Below, one piece after another: positions 46,811 to 60,760 of a stretch of DNA of 64,000 nt. The stretch covers positions 72,635,634 to 72,699,633 of the forward strand of contig NC_133537.1 of NCBI RefSeq assembly GCF_048544455.1. The letters are read 5' to 3'. A program made the translations under genes and the position numbers. Numbering within the stretch: position 1 is the first letter of the stretch; each line of letters begins with the position of its first letter. A model generated the notes under the pieces. The model was not told where the DNA came from and searched no databases. It worked only from the letters and a program-made list of their open reading frames with translations. This stretch comes from Silene latifolia (taxonomy: Eukaryota; Streptophyta; Magnoliopsida; Caryophyllales; Caryophyllaceae).

Positions 46811-48081
46811 TGAAGGAAATGTAGATTCATATACATGTTAACATACTCTTATATGTCTAAATAATTGTCATAAAATTAATTACGGATCTTATGCATGCAA
46901 ACAATAATATAAATAGAGGGGAAATCATGTCCTTACATAGTAGATTTCGGCTATTAGGGCACAAGAGAGATCACCTTTCTCTTCTTGTTCTTGAGCTTTT
47001 CCAATGGAAGAATAAAGATCTAAGTGTAAGATCTCTCCCTATGTATTATACCCAAGGCTTAACACTTAATCTAATTAATATTACAATACTAGTATAATAT
47101 TAATTTTAGTAGAAAATTGAACCAAAAACTTTTATAAAACTCTTATAAATTTCGGTTTTTAAGAGAGAAGAAGAGAGGTTTTTTTTTCTTCTCACTAGAA
47201 CTTGTGTTTTTGGATGAGTGAATAGAATGGAAATAATACACTACCTTTAGTATATTATTAGGCAAAATTAAAGAAAAACAATGATCACATTTGCTTCCCC
47301 AAAACCGTGTAAGAGGAGCTTTAGGGTGAGCCAATGCATGGAGAAATTGTTCTTCACAAGGAACAATAGGCTTGCATGGCTAGGTTTCCTTTTAATCATT
47401 GTGTTTTCCACTAATTACAAGCAACATATAATTAGTATAAACCCTTCTAATTTTCGGCCCATTCTATAATATGGATTCCATATTATTTTTGTCAATTGTC
47501 TATATGTTACATGTCACATGTCACATATATTTGTTATGTATTTTTAACATATTAAAAATCAACGTATTAATAAAAATACGTCACATACAAAAATTGACTT
47601 AGTAATTTCATATTTACTTGTGCCAAAAATTTTACCAATTTATAAATCACAACTGATTGTATTTATAACAATTCATTCAATTTAATTGTTACATTAAACA
47701 ATTATTTCATCCGAGTAATGATACAATTCGATTACTCAGACCGTATCTCATTTAATCACATTTCAATTTGATACGTAAATTTTACTTCCAAAATCGTCCG
47801 TCAATTTTCAAGTAATTTAATTAACTCGTAACATTATACGATTAATTAAATAATCAATTAAGAGTATTGCCCTTTAGGTATGACCTAGGGGGTCAACTGA
47901 TCACCACCGTCACACGACAGTAATGTCAAACTCTAGTCAGCCAATCATTACCGATATATGTTGACGATTGACAAGAACAATATTACTTCCCAATTGTATT
48001 CATTTTAATGAGACTTAAACATGTGATCATCATGATCAACAGTCGTGATCGCATTATTGTCGGAGGACACATATTCCAACA
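46811..48081 (-). repeat. 5' LTR of the copia element
   Basis: 1271 bp, near-identical to 39273-40545, with the same TG...CA ends. It provides the promoter of the element on the minus strand. Confidence 0.95.
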
Positions 48082-48471
48082 AAGTTTTGTTCAGTTTAGT
48101 TCCTCCTATAAGTTCAGTTCAGAAAAGTTCAGAAAAATTAAGTCCGTATTCCGTAAAATAGGGCCCTAATATAAAAATTGTCCAAAAGAACATTTAATTA
48201 ATTTCTATAAATTTGGAGGCATATTACGAAATGTGTTTTTTATCAAGATGTTAATTTTACACTCAGTGAATCATGAACTCAATGTTAAAAACCTTTTACA
48301 CTCAAAAATAATTAACTATAGCAAATGACATGACTAAATTAGGCCAAATACAAGAGAAAAATTACTCAAGACACGATATCGAGCTACCCAGATACTTAAA
48401 AGAGACATTCTCAAACAAATATTCTTGTAAGATCGACTCATTTGTTGTCTAAGCCATCAATTAATAAGTAG

Positions 48472-48800
48472 TAGCGGAGCCAGGATAAGGTAACCTAAAA
48501 AAAATCGAAAATTTTAACTAAAAGTTTAGAAATTTTCAAATGCCAGTGAGGGCGACGCCCCTGCTACCCCTCGCTCCACGACTGATGGGGTAAATACTAA
48601 ATAGGCATGTAAACTACCAAAGACGTCTCAGGCCTAGTGATTAAGACGAAAGTATTCCTAGTCCCCATGCATTGTCATGAATTGCGACCTCTTTATTCTT
48701 CAACACCACAAAAGAATAAAAACTAAACTAGAAAGTCCCAAGTTTGAATTGTTTAGGGAGCGCCCCTGCTAGCCCCCTTAACTCTATCACTACGCAAATT
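48472..48800. mobile_element. Degenerate GTGGCGGAGCCAG-type element
   Basis: GTAGCGGAGCCAGGA (48473) and GGCGACGCCCCTGCTA (48550) / GGAGCGCCCCTGCTAGCCCC (48758) resemble parts of a common plant MITE or TE remnant. Ends and target duplication are not clear. Confidence 0.3.
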
Positions 48801-48944
48801 GGTGAATGAAAAATAGTAATCCATGAGTAATAAAAAAATTACCAGCACAGGTTCTGGAGATGGGGAGTTTATAAATCAAGAGAAGAAGACCAAGAGCATG
48901 AACAGCACGACTTGGAATAAAATAATAATATCTATAATTTTTGA

Positions 48945-49110
48945 AAATTATAAACCAACTACGGAGTATATAATTGGTATGAGAATAATATCTAGTTAAA
49001 TTGAATCATTTCAAAGAGTATAAGCTACCCAAAAAAAGTGAACTGCAGAAATAATCTGACAAAATCCACCACGGGAAAAGTAATTGTCTATTCTTCAGTG
49101 AAAAATGTGA
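48945..49110. repeat. ~150-bp direct duplicate (right copy)
   Basis: Second copy of 37965-38125, now without the adjoining ERD2-like exon. Confidence 0.85.
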
Positions 49111-49960
49111 ACTTAGACATATACAAAAATTAGTAATAGTTTTATAACTTCAAAATCTTCAAATGATATTGCAATTTACTGTTGAACTCATACACACTCT
49201 TTGCTATATGCCTATAATGCAGATTGGTATTTGGCAGGAATTGATCATACCTGGTTTGGTGTGATATTTAAGCCGTCATACAAAATTTATTACAACAGTC
49301 GACAAAAATACAATTCCATTTCGGATGATTCAGAACAATGAGAGGAAAATAAAGAGATTTACTGATGGCGAGGCGCGGGGAAAAGTGCAGGAAAAGAGCA
49401 ACAATACAGACATCATCGGAGAAGGGTTGAACGACAATACAGACTACCTTCAACGACTACCACCACTCAGCCCTACAAGCACTGTATCAGCCACTACAGT
49501 CTACAACAAACAAGACGGTCTATTTTTGTTGTTCCACTATCAAAAGACTGAAATTTCCGAGTTTGTCAATCAGAAAAGCATAGACCTCAAAGTTAGAAAT
49601 TTGTGGATCAAAAAACAAATTATTCCTACTCGACATACCTACTAATACTAATTCCACTACTCCCACAATCCCAGTCAATTCTTTACGTTTTCCTTATTTA
49701 GGTGTCTCATTCATCTCTTTATATACCGAATAATACTCAAAAAGTTATGATCGAAAACCTAATTAAGTTGCGAAAGTAGAGGATTAAGAAGAAGGGAATA
49801 CCACATGAAGAGGGAGGGACTGGAGAATTGAAGAGGAGGAGGAAGAAGAAGAAGTAGAAGGTTGTTGGATATAGTTTCTGCCACCTTGTAACACTTCATC
49901 ATCCATAGCTTTTCCTTGCCTTCCTTCTCAGCCTTGTTTTTGTTCTTCAAACTTTGATTC
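49111..49960. other. E2 right interior without assigned gene
   Basis: Short frames on both strands (49268-49645) lack any recognisable family. A purine-rich stretch lies at 49770-49860. Confidence 0.3.
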
Positions 49961-49969
49961 GTCCATAAA

Positions 49970-50180
49970 TGTGTATCTAGTAGAAACACATGGTATTATT
50001 ATCAGATACACATGGTATTCGCCTGGATACACAAATCTATATGTGTATCTAGTAGTAATACCATGTGTATCCCGGCAAGCAGTATTTTGAGTATCCATCG
50101 CTCCACCACCGCACCACAACACACCACCACCATCACGCCGCTCACCACCACCGCCCATACCTACTGTTGCCACCAGGTTA
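49970..50180. repeat. GTGTATC palindromic cluster 4 plus CCACCACC block
   Basis: Same order and orientation as 37590-37830. TAGTAATACCATGTGTATCC pairs with an upstream GATACACATGGTATT. It is close to the right TIR of E2. Confidence 0.75.
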
Positions 50181-50821
50181 CCACCACGCACCACTGAACT
50201 AACATTACACCCAAGCCCCGTCGCCGCCGACCAAACATTTGCCTCATCCGACCACCGCATGATACAGCCACAATAGATATCGAGTCCGATCGCTTTATCA
50301 TTGCCACAAGCAACCCCGACTCCACCCACTCCGACTACCTATCTCCACACGGACCCACCAGAAGCAAACCACCAACTCATATAACCAAGATCGCAACCGT
50401 CGTCCTCACGGCTACCATCGTAACATCGCCTCCACCGCCTTCCTCCTTTCAAAGATAACAAACTCGGTCCAACATCAAATCACCGTAGATCTCATATTTT
50501 AGAATTTTTTTTGAAAAATAATGTGATTTAGTTCATAGATCTATGAAATACGAAGAAGACGGAGTTGAAGAAATGACCGGAGTTAAGTTGAAGAAATGAC
50601 CGCAGATGATGGAGTTGCGGTGGTGGTAGCGAGTTTCAAGACTTGAGACTCGACGACGTTAAGTGGTGGGTGATGGTCAACAAGGACGAGGGATGTGGGG
50701 GTTTGGGGATTTGGTTTTGACTTTGGAGAGAGAAAAGGAAACATACACGCGTTTGTATAATATGTTTTGGTTTTTAAGTCGGTTAAATGCAGTTCGCACT
50801 TAATTTAGTTCAAGAGGATCC

Positions 50822-50825
<4 letters not shown>

Positions 50826-50910
<85 letters not shown>
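50826..50910. repeat. (TA)n microsatellite
   Basis: About 85 bp of TA between E2 and E3. Confidence 0.97.
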
Positions 50911-50913
<3 letters not shown>

Positions 50914-53443
50914 GGATCCGGTGAAAACGATCACTCAGTGAGAACGTGAGAACAAACTAACAATTCCACGTTAAGTTCCCTTTCTCTCATCATAAATCAT
51001 TCCCCCGAAACTCCCTGCCATCTCTGCTAAAATCATCCCCATAAATCCACCATTCCACTGTACTACCACCCAAACACGCCGTTTGGCAACCACCGGAGTT
51101 TCACCACCACCTCTCCGGCGCCGGTCATGGTCACGATTGAAACTCCAGCTTTCCACCCATCATCTTCCCTCGTCACTGCTTATCATCCGCCACAGCCACT
51201 CCGACGACGATCAATAGCAACAACGATGAACATCCGTGATGCTAGCGCAACTCCGGCGAGGTTAAGAGACTCGAGCGATATCCTAAAAATCTAGATCAAT
51301 CGGGACTAAAATTTAAAATCAAAATTTCAGATCAATTGAAAATTGAAATCGAAGAGCAATTAGAAGCATAGGTTTATTGAGTATAATCTGCAAAATCATG
51401 AGGAAAGCGAAACTAATGTGAATTCTCATGGTGTATGTACACTAACTTTTCTCTACATTAAATTAGTTTTCTACTTAAAGTTTCAATCACCCAAATCCAT
51501 TAATATATTTGATTAATTAAATGCAGGGGATGGACAATTAGGGAAGACAATCATAGTTTTGGTCCGTCTTGTCTCATCTGGTGTAGTTTGCGGCGCCGAC
51601 GAATGTGGTTGAACGTTGTTGAAGTTTCGCAGCTTAATGTCGAGCCAATATTGGTAGTACCACCTTGCTTAGATTGGGTTTCTTGGTTGTGCGTCCGTCT
51701 CAGTGGAGTAATAGAAGGGTGTCGCTGGTTGTGCTTTGTCAGGCACACGGTGGTCTACAAATGTGACGAATTGTAGTAGCTTGTATGGTGCTAGTCGGTG
51801 TGTCTTACTGAATCTTATCTTGCTTTTGGAAAGATTAAGAATTCAGGGATTAATTATGTAAGTAGGGGTGTATTTGTCTTTAGATACATTAAAAATATTG
51901 TTAGATACATTAATTGTATTACTAGATACATTAATCGTAAGTGAAGAAAAAGTGTACCTAAAAATATATTTTAATGTATTTAGTGGCGGTAAGTGTGTAT
52001 AAAAAAATGGAAAAAAATGTATCTATATAGTAAAAAAAAATGTCGATACACTCGAAACATATGTTGGATACACTTTTTTTATTTCTATCAAATCTCATAT
52101 ATATACACTTTAGATTATCCTAGGTACGCTTTTTATCCGAATTTTATACATTTTTTAAGAATATAGACACTTTTTTATTCTAGGTACAATTTTTAAGTAA
52201 ATTTTATATACACTTTTTTTTTCTCCTAGGTACATTTTTTAAGAATGTAGATACACTTTTTTTTAGATACTTTTTTTTTTTTTTTACTAAATCTCATATA
52301 ATCTTTTTTTTTTTTTTTTACAAAATAAAATAGATACATTCTTTCGCATAAATTCTAGATACACTTTACAAGAATGCAGTTACACTTTTTTCCGACCTAG
52401 ATACACTTTCCCCAATCCACCGTGGTAACCGTCGGTGACCGAAGACGTAAATTACAACGCTAATATCACCTTTGATTTCCCTCCACTACCCACATTTTCA
52501 ATAAAAAGCACTAATAATATTGGTATTAGCCACTCCCATTTCCTATTAACTAATGAATTACGGGTCAAAATTCTAACTAACAAACAAAGATGTACTCCGT
52601 ATTTCACAATTAAGTCAATACAGCAACTCTTGTGCATATTCGACGATGGCTTTAACAAGCATAAGCAACAATCACCAAGCTCTCCATCAATGGTGATTTC
52701 ACCATCCAACTTCATCTTCTTCATCCTTCTACCTTATTCTGCTTTCTCTCTCCACCTGTAACGAAGCAAATCGCCAACACTTCGGCAAAGACAAACTCGA
52801 CGCCTCGCCACCGATTAAGACACCGATTCACCCTCCTTAACACGGTCTGATTTTCTCTTCATCTCCACTGTCCTATCCTTTTCCTTCTCTCTCCTCTCCA
52901 TTTCCACCAACAGCTTCATTTTTCAAAACACCTCTCATATTCGTCCGATCCCGCCACCACCATTACTTAACGCTTCTGACAATTCCTCATCAATGATCAG
53001 TGGATGAAATAATAATTAACAACTCAACCTCCGAATCATCATCATCTCCATCGACTTTGACAAGAACGGAGGTTGAATGGATGTGACGACATTTTTGGGG
53101 ATTCGGAATCGGGGAATTTGGGGATTGATCTGAAAAAATAAAGTGTAAAATGTAGTGTAAATTAGTTAATGTAATGAAACGATATAATTATTAAGTGAAA
53201 TAATTGATAATTAATGGAATTTGTAAAGAGAACGATGGGTATGATGGTAAGTTCGACGCCGGCGACTGGTGGTGGTGGTAGTGGTGGTGGTCAGCGGAGG
53301 CTGGATAGTTGTCATCGGTGTCAGGGGTAAGTGGTGGGGGGTGGGGGTGAGTGAGATACGGTTTGGGGTTTGGGTTTGCTGTTAATAAATAACTAGGGTG
53401 GGTGGATATTTATAATAGACATGCGTTCTCACCGGATACTAAA

Positions 53444-53445
<2 letters not shown>
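50911..53445. mobile_element. TIR element E3
   Basis: The left end reads GGATCCGGTGAAAACGATCA and GTGAGAACGTGAGAAC. The inverted right end reads TAGTATCCGGTGAGAACGCA. (TA)n lies on both sides. The interior has a C/A-rich 5' part with scattered short frames I cannot assign, and a field of TAGATACACTTTTT / TAGGTACA words at about 51870-52410. No transposase is seen. Confidence 0.7.
51865..52410. repeat. TAGATACA word field of E3
   Basis: TAGATACATTAA, TAGGTACATTTTT and TAGATACACTTTTTT recur at irregular spacing. They are related in form to the GTGTATCTAG words of E2 and E6. Confidence 0.7.

Positions 53446-53483
<38 letters not shown>
53446..53483. repeat. (TA)n microsatellite
   Basis: About 38 bp of TA between E3 and E4. 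Confidence 0.97.
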
Positions 53484-53485
<2 letters not shown>

Positions 53486-54526
53486 CAAAATCCGGTGAGT
53501 CCACGTATATTTTTGAGTCACATGAGTCCACTTATATATCACACATTGTACACAAGAATATGAAGAACAATAAAAACTACTATTATAATGAAAACTATTC
53601 TTGCCATGCCTGTTATTCTTTTCAGGTTCGGGACAAACACTTCTTCCCATGATATGACGGCTCCCTCGGAACAAAAAAATGAAACGGTAAAATGAGAATA
53701 CAATAACTTAAGAGCAGAGGGAATAACAACAAACAAGAATTGGTTGTCAGCAGAAAAAACAGAAAAGAACAGGAAGCACAAGTGTTTACCTTCCATGGAG
53801 TACGTTTATATCCTTTTTTGCAAAATTGGGCCATATATCAAGTTCAATAACCCTGGCACCCCTTTGGAAGACCTTGATTATGGGTAAATCATTACAATCA
53901 CTACTGAGTTGATTTCCAGTCAAGTGCGAATTGTGACCTGCGTATATGTAATAATGTTGTAGTGGAGCCGTCATATCATGGGAAGTGTGTGTGTGGAATA
54001 CTCAAATCATTATAGAGCCAAAGCAATTTATGATCTATTATTCTTTTCAGGTTCGGGACATGTTTGGATCGGTCAAATACTCAAATCATTCAAGTCAATT
54101 TTCCATGGGTTATTATCATCCATTATTTTCTTGAACCAAGGTATAAATATTCACAGCTTTTTCTTTGCCTATGGGTGTTAGAGTGAAATAAATAATAAAA
54201 AATAATACAAAGCTTGTAATCTCACTCACCAGGTTTAGGGAAACCTTCTGTGATATTGTATAATATAACCCGTGATATTATTTAGTACAACAAGTGATAT
54301 TGTTTTGGATAACTTGTGATACTCTTTAGTTGGACTCACAGACTCAGATACAATATCGCATGTTATACTAAACAATATCACAGCTCAAACTTAAAAAAAA
54401 AAATTATCCATAAATTTTTTATTTTTTTATTCGTAAAAAAAAAAAATCGTGATATTTTTGTACAGAGTGTGTGATACATAAGTGGACTCACGAGACTAAA
54501 AAAGATAGGGTGGACTCATGTGATCC

Positions 54527-54530
<4 letters not shown>
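53484..54530. mobile_element. TIR element E4 with captured phospholipase C fragment
   Basis: The left end reads CCGGTGAGTCCACGTAT, CACATGAGTCCACTTATATA and TCACACATTGTAC. The inverted right end reads GGATCACATGAGTCCACC, CGTGAGTCCACTTATGTATC and ACACACTCTGTAC. This is a ~65-bp imperfect TIR. About 1.05 kb, (TA)n on both sides. The right part has GTGATATTG words (54240-54380). Confidence 0.85.
53788..53985 (-). pseudogene. Captured phosphoinositide phospholipase C exon
   Basis: The minus frame reads [36 protein letters not shown] and [10 protein letters not shown] to DINVLHGR, then a GTAAAC donor. This is the start of the catalytic X domain of plant PI-PLC; the histidine of GHNS is a catalytic residue of the family. 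A second, inverted piece of the same exon start (CTTCCCATGATATGACGGCT) lies at 53643-53665 on the plus strand after a TTTTCAG acceptor. Confidence 0.85.

Positions 54531-54620
<90 letters not shown>
54531..54620. repeat. (TA)n microsatellite
   Basis: About 90 bp of TA between E4 and E5. Confidence 0.97.
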
Positions 54621-54623
<3 letters not shown>

Positions 54624-55654
54624 GCGGGATCCTGTGCGAACTGAATTACGGTGCGAACCGTACGAACTATCTAGGTACACTTATAAAAGCTTTAGGTACA
54701 TCTCTAAGTAAATCTAGGTACACTTATCAATAACTTATTGACAAATGTACCTAGCCTTACTTAGAAGTGTATCTAGAGTCATGGTACATGTATCCAACAA
54801 CTACCACCGCCCATCGCGGTCAGCACCACCGCCCACCGCCGCCTCCTATCACCGTATCTCACCATCACCACCATCACTATCACATATATCCAATGTATCT
54901 AGACTTGAATCCTATGTACCCTCCTAATGGACTCATGCCGGCGATCCCGTTGACCATAATAACCATCGCCAGTGACATCACCGACCACCATATCATCACT
55001 TCAACCTATCACCACTTAACACCATCGGTGACCACCATAAACACCACGATAATTACTTTCGTCCTAATCGTCCATCTCCCTCATGTATTCTCGTCAAAAT
55101 CCTTGGCTCTACTCTGACGGCGACGGATCTGGGTGCGGCGTCCTCTACGCGAAAGGGAAGAGAATATGGTGGAACTCTGAATTCCTACCCATAAATAGTG
55201 TTAAGTGCCAGGAGAACAACGGTGAGACTTTGTAGGATCTCCGGCGAGACTCTCGTGGTGGAGGGTGACGACTTCACGATAGAGATAAAATGGAAAGAGG
55301 ACCCACCGCAACCACCCACACTCGATGTTGGTGTCGCCATCGACGAGTGCGCGGGTGTTGACGTCGAGGAGGGAGGATAGAGAGGGGAGAAGAGGCATTA
55401 GGTATGGAGAGAAGTCGTATGCGTAGTTGTTGACCGGCGATGACCGATGATGGTAGGTGGGAGTGGTGACGGGAGTCTTCAACATGGGTTATTAGAGTGT
55501 ACGGGGTAATGGGGGTTACTGAGTGGATATTTGAGGATAAAGTTATTTAGGGGTTAATGTGAGATTCAATCTGGACTCTTCATTTTATTCATATAAATGG
55601 TTTCTTTTGAGTTTGTACAGTTCGCACCGTAAGATAGTTCGCACGAGATCCCGA
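54621..55654. mobile_element. TIR element E5
   Basis: The left end reads GGGGCGGGATCCTGTGCGAA and TTACGGTGCGAACCGTACGA. The inverted right end reads CGGGATCTCGTGCGAACTAT and TTACGGTGCGAACTGTACAA. This is a ~48-bp TIR. The left subterminal part has CTAGGTACACTTA words. A plus frame (55198-55380) and others are unassigned. Confidence 0.85.
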
Positions 55655-57459
<1,805 letters not shown>

Positions 57460-57589
57460 GGATCAACTAAGGCCACTTATATATTTGAGTCCATAAGTCC
57501 TTCTAAGGGCCATTGGATGGTGAAGATGGATGGCCAAGATCAACCTCCAAAAAGTGTGTTTATGGACTAATATCACTCATTCTCTCCTC

Positions 57590-58240
57590 CTTCACTAATC
57601 CTTCTAATTAATCACTAATTCACTATAACTTCTTTTCCTCTCATCCACTTCTCTTACATATCACACAACTCATCTTCTCTCAAAAATCCCCCAAAAAAAC
57701 CCAAAAAATCCAAATAAATAAAAAACCCCAAAACCCAAATAAATAAATAAAACCCAAAAAATCCAATTAAATAAAAAAACCCAAAAAATCCAAATAAATC
57801 AAAAAACCCAAATAAATCATTCATTCTTCTCTTCCTCATTCACCACCACCCACCACTATCCCACCCGACACCAACTCACCACCCACCACCGTCGCCACCA
57901 CACCGCCGCCACCGCACCGCCGCCACCTTTTTTTTTTTTTTTTGTTCACCTCGGTTTTTTTTTTTTCGTTTGGTGTTTATTTTTATGTTTTGAGTTGTTT
58001 TTTCCATTCATTTTTTTTTGTTGTCTTTTATTTTCTTTTATTTTGTTACTTCTCGTTTTTTATTCATTTTCTCAAATCTCTTCTTGTTATACTTTTTTTT
58101 TTAAGATTTCGGGTTTTAAATATCGTTTTTTTTATGAGATACTTTTTTTTCATCTAAGATCTACTAAAATATTTTTCATAAAATTTGTTGTTTTAATCTT
58201 AGCCATATAAAAATTCTTATAATTTGTTGATTTTAATCTT
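57590..58240. other. E7 left subterminal low-complexity DNA
   Basis: CCAAATAAATAAAAAACCC words, a CCACCACC block and T-rich runs. No gene. Confidence 0.5.
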
Positions 58241-58245
58241 ATAAT

Positions 58246-59400
58246 TGACTAAAGTTATACAAAAATGGACTAAAGATATACAAAAAAAGACTGAAGTTAT
58301 ACAAAAATGGAGTAAAGTTATACAAAAAAAAAACTGAAGTTATACAAAAATTGACTAAAGTTATACAAAGAATGGACTAAAGTTATACAAAAATGGACTA
58401 AAGTTATACAAAAATGGTCTAAAGTTATACAAATATGGACTAAAGTTATACAAAATTGGACTAAAGTTATACGAAAATGAATCAAAGTTATACAAAAATG
58501 AACCAAAGTTATACAAAAATGGACTAAAGTTATACAAATATGGAGTAAAGTTATACAAAATTGGACTAAAGTTATACAAAATTGGACTAAAGTTATACAA
58601 AATTAGTCTAATTTTTGTATAACTTTAGTCTTTTTTTGTATAACTTTGGTCTATTTTTGTATAACTTTAGTCCATATTTGTATAACTTTAGTCCATATTT
58701 GTATAACTTTGGTCCATTTTTGTATAACTTTGGTTCATTTTTGTATAACTTTAGTCCAATTTTTTGTATAACTTTAGTCCAATTTTTGTATAACTTTAGT
58801 CTTTTTTTGTATAACTTTGGTCTATTTTTGTATAACTTTAGTCCATATTTGTATAACTTTAATCCAACTTTGTATAACTTTAGTCTATTTTGGTACAACT
58901 TTAGTCCATTTTTGTATAACTTTAATCAATTTTTGTATAACTTTAGTCCTTATTTGTATAACTTTAGTCCATATTTATATAACTTCAGTCCATTTTTGTA
59001 TAACTTTCGTCATTTCCGATAAATTAATTGGAGTTTTATATAACTTTAGTCCAAAATTTGTGTAACTTTAGTCCAAAATTATGTAACTTTTTGTATGAAT
59101 TTAGTCCATATTTGTATAACTTTACTCCATATTTGTATAACTTTAGTCCATATTTGTATAACTTTAGTCCATTTTTGTACAACTTTAGTCAATTTTTGTA
59201 TAACTCTAGTCCTTATTTTGTATAACTTTAGTCAATTTTTGTATAACTCTAGTTCTTATTTTGTATAACTTTAGTCCATATTTGTATAACTTTAATCCAA
59301 ACTTGTGTAACTTTACTACAAAATCTCATAACTTTAGTTCAAAATCGTATAACTTTAGTCCAAAATCGTATAACTTTAGTCCAATATATAACCGAAATCC
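58246..59400. repeat. 21-bp tandem array in two opposed blocks (long inverted repeat)
   Basis: About 17 copies of GGACTAAAGTTATACAAAAAT (58246-58603) are followed, after an ATTAGTCTAAT turn, by more than 30 copies of the inverse ATAACTTTAGTCCATTTTTGT. The period is 21-22 bp. Because 21 is a multiple of three, open frames with a repeated YNFSPFL heptad arise on both strands; these are not genes. Confidence 0.9.
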
Positions 59401-59659
59401 TAAAAACCACCAATACTAACTTTGAACCAACAATACTAGATCAAAATGTCAAAATGTAATACAAGACATATAAAAATGTGAACAAAAAAACCAATTAGTC
59501 AAAAAAGTACGATAAAAAAACTTCAATAACAATAATAAAAAATTAACCAATAACAAAAAAAAACCAAATAACAAAAAAAAAAAAATCAAATCACAAAAAA
59601 AACCAAAAACCAAACCAAACAAAAAAACGAAACAAAACAAACTTGAATGGTTGTGTAAC

Positions 59660-60005
59660 TTCAATTTATACAATGTATAACTTTAGATGTTAATAGTGTA
59701 ACTTTAATGGTAAAAGGGTATAACTTTAGTCGTAAATAGTATAACTTTAATGTTTTAAGGGTATAACTTTAGTCATAAAATGTATAACTTTAGTCATAAA
59801 ATGTATAACTTTAGTCGTAAATAGTAAAAAAATCAAACAATAAAAAAAATCAAAACATAACACAAATCATAATGTTTCAATGGTACAACTTTAGTCGTAA
59901 ATAGTATAACTTTAATGTTTTGAAGGTATAACTTTAGTCGTAAATAGTATAACTTTAATGTTTTAAGTGTATAACTTTAGTCGTAAATAGTATAACTTTA
60001 GCAAG
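59660..60005. repeat. Diverged TATAACTTTAGTCGTAAATAG repeats
   Basis: A further block of the same ATAACTTTAGTC word with a different tail, separated from the main array by A-rich DNA. Confidence 0.8.
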
Positions 60006-60279
60006 ACAGATTTGAAAAAATATAAAACATGATATCTAAAATATATAAATAACATAAAATCAAACAAAAACCAAAAACTTGAATAACAATAATAAAAAAC
60101 TAACCACTAAGTAAAAAAAAAAACCAAATAACAAAAAAAATACAAAAATAAACCAAACAAAACAAATAACAAAAATAACAAAAACCAAAATAACAAAAAT
60201 AACCAAAAAAAAAAATAACAAAAAAAAAAATATGAAATATGGACAACACAGCCGAGATCTAAACAAAACACAAAAAAAA

Positions 60280-60760
60280 AAAAAAAGAAAACGACAAGGA
60301 GAAAGGAAGAGCAGGGAGGGAGAAAGGAAAAAGGAGAAAAGGAGAACGGTGAGGCGGCAGCAGGGAGGGAGAAAGGCGGCGGCAAGGAGGGCTACAAGAT
60401 CCGGTGTCGGGTGGTGGTGGGCGAGTTGTGGCTGCCGGCAGAGGGTGGTCGGGATGTTGTTGGTTGTTGTTGCTGGTTGTTGGCGTTGTTGTTGTTGGTT
60501 GATGGAGGGAGGGGAGGTGGGAAGGGAGGTCGGATGGTGGGATGGTGGGGTTGTCGGTGTGTGGCGGCAGCAAGAAGGGCGGGATGTGGGTGTTGTCGGT
60601 GTGTGGCGGCAGCAAGGAGGGCGTCGTGGGTGTTGCGGGTCGGGATCGAGGGAGGTCGGGATGTGGGTGTTGCGGGCTGGGAAGAAGGGAGGGAGGTCGT
60701 GGTGGTGTCGGGGACGGCTGGTGAGGGTGGTGTCGGGGACGGCTGGTGAGGGTTTTTTTG
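60280..60760. repeat. G-rich repeat block of E7
   Basis: GGAGGGAGAAAGG runs, then GGATGTGGGTGTTG / GTGTGTGGCGGCAGCAAGGA units repeated two to three times, and GGTGGTGTCGGGGACGGCTG twice. The open frame through it (60232-60783) is low-complexity and unsupported. Confidence 0.7.

Larger units (their letters stand above)
39273..48081 (-). mobile_element. Ty1-copia LTR retrotransposon with a broken gag and no pol (8809 bp)
   Basis: Two LTRs (39273-40545 and 46811-48081) flank an internal region with PBS at 46796-46808 and PPT at 40546-40557. AAGTT is duplicated at 39268-39272 and 48082-48086. By eye the LTRs differ at about ten places in 1.27 kb, so insertion is recent. The only coding sequence is a broken gag; there is no protease, integrase, RT or RNase H motif on either strand. 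The element is non-autonomous and must have been mobilised in trans. Confidence 0.95.
39158..48172. mobile_element. Small MITE split by the copia insertion
   Basis: The left part 39158-39272 starts AAACCCTATTTTTGGACTTAA. The right part 48082-48172 ends TTAAGTCC...AAAATAGGGCCCTA, an imperfect inverted match. Both parts carry AAGTTCRGTTCAGAAAAG repeats. Without the copia it would be about 200 bp. The target duplication is unclear. Confidence 0.5.
34915..50825. mobile_element. TIR element E2 (about 7.1 kb without the nested copia)
   Basis: The left end reads GGGGCGGGATCCCGTATTTA and CGAACCTTACGAACTTGCTT. The inverted right end (about 50760-50825) reads TTAGGATCCTCTTGAAC and GTGCGAACTGCATTTAACCG. 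TIRs are imperfect, but both carry GGATCC plus a CGAACT word, as do E5 and E6. (TA)n flanks both sides. It contains SINAT and ERD2-like gene fragments, palindromic GTGTATC clusters, and the nested copia element. No transposase is seen. Confidence 0.65.

Noticed and set aside
58615..59022. Open frames with repeated YNFSPFL heptads on both strands
   Set aside because: They follow from a 21-bp tandem repeat (21 is divisible by three); open on both strands, no start context or domain.
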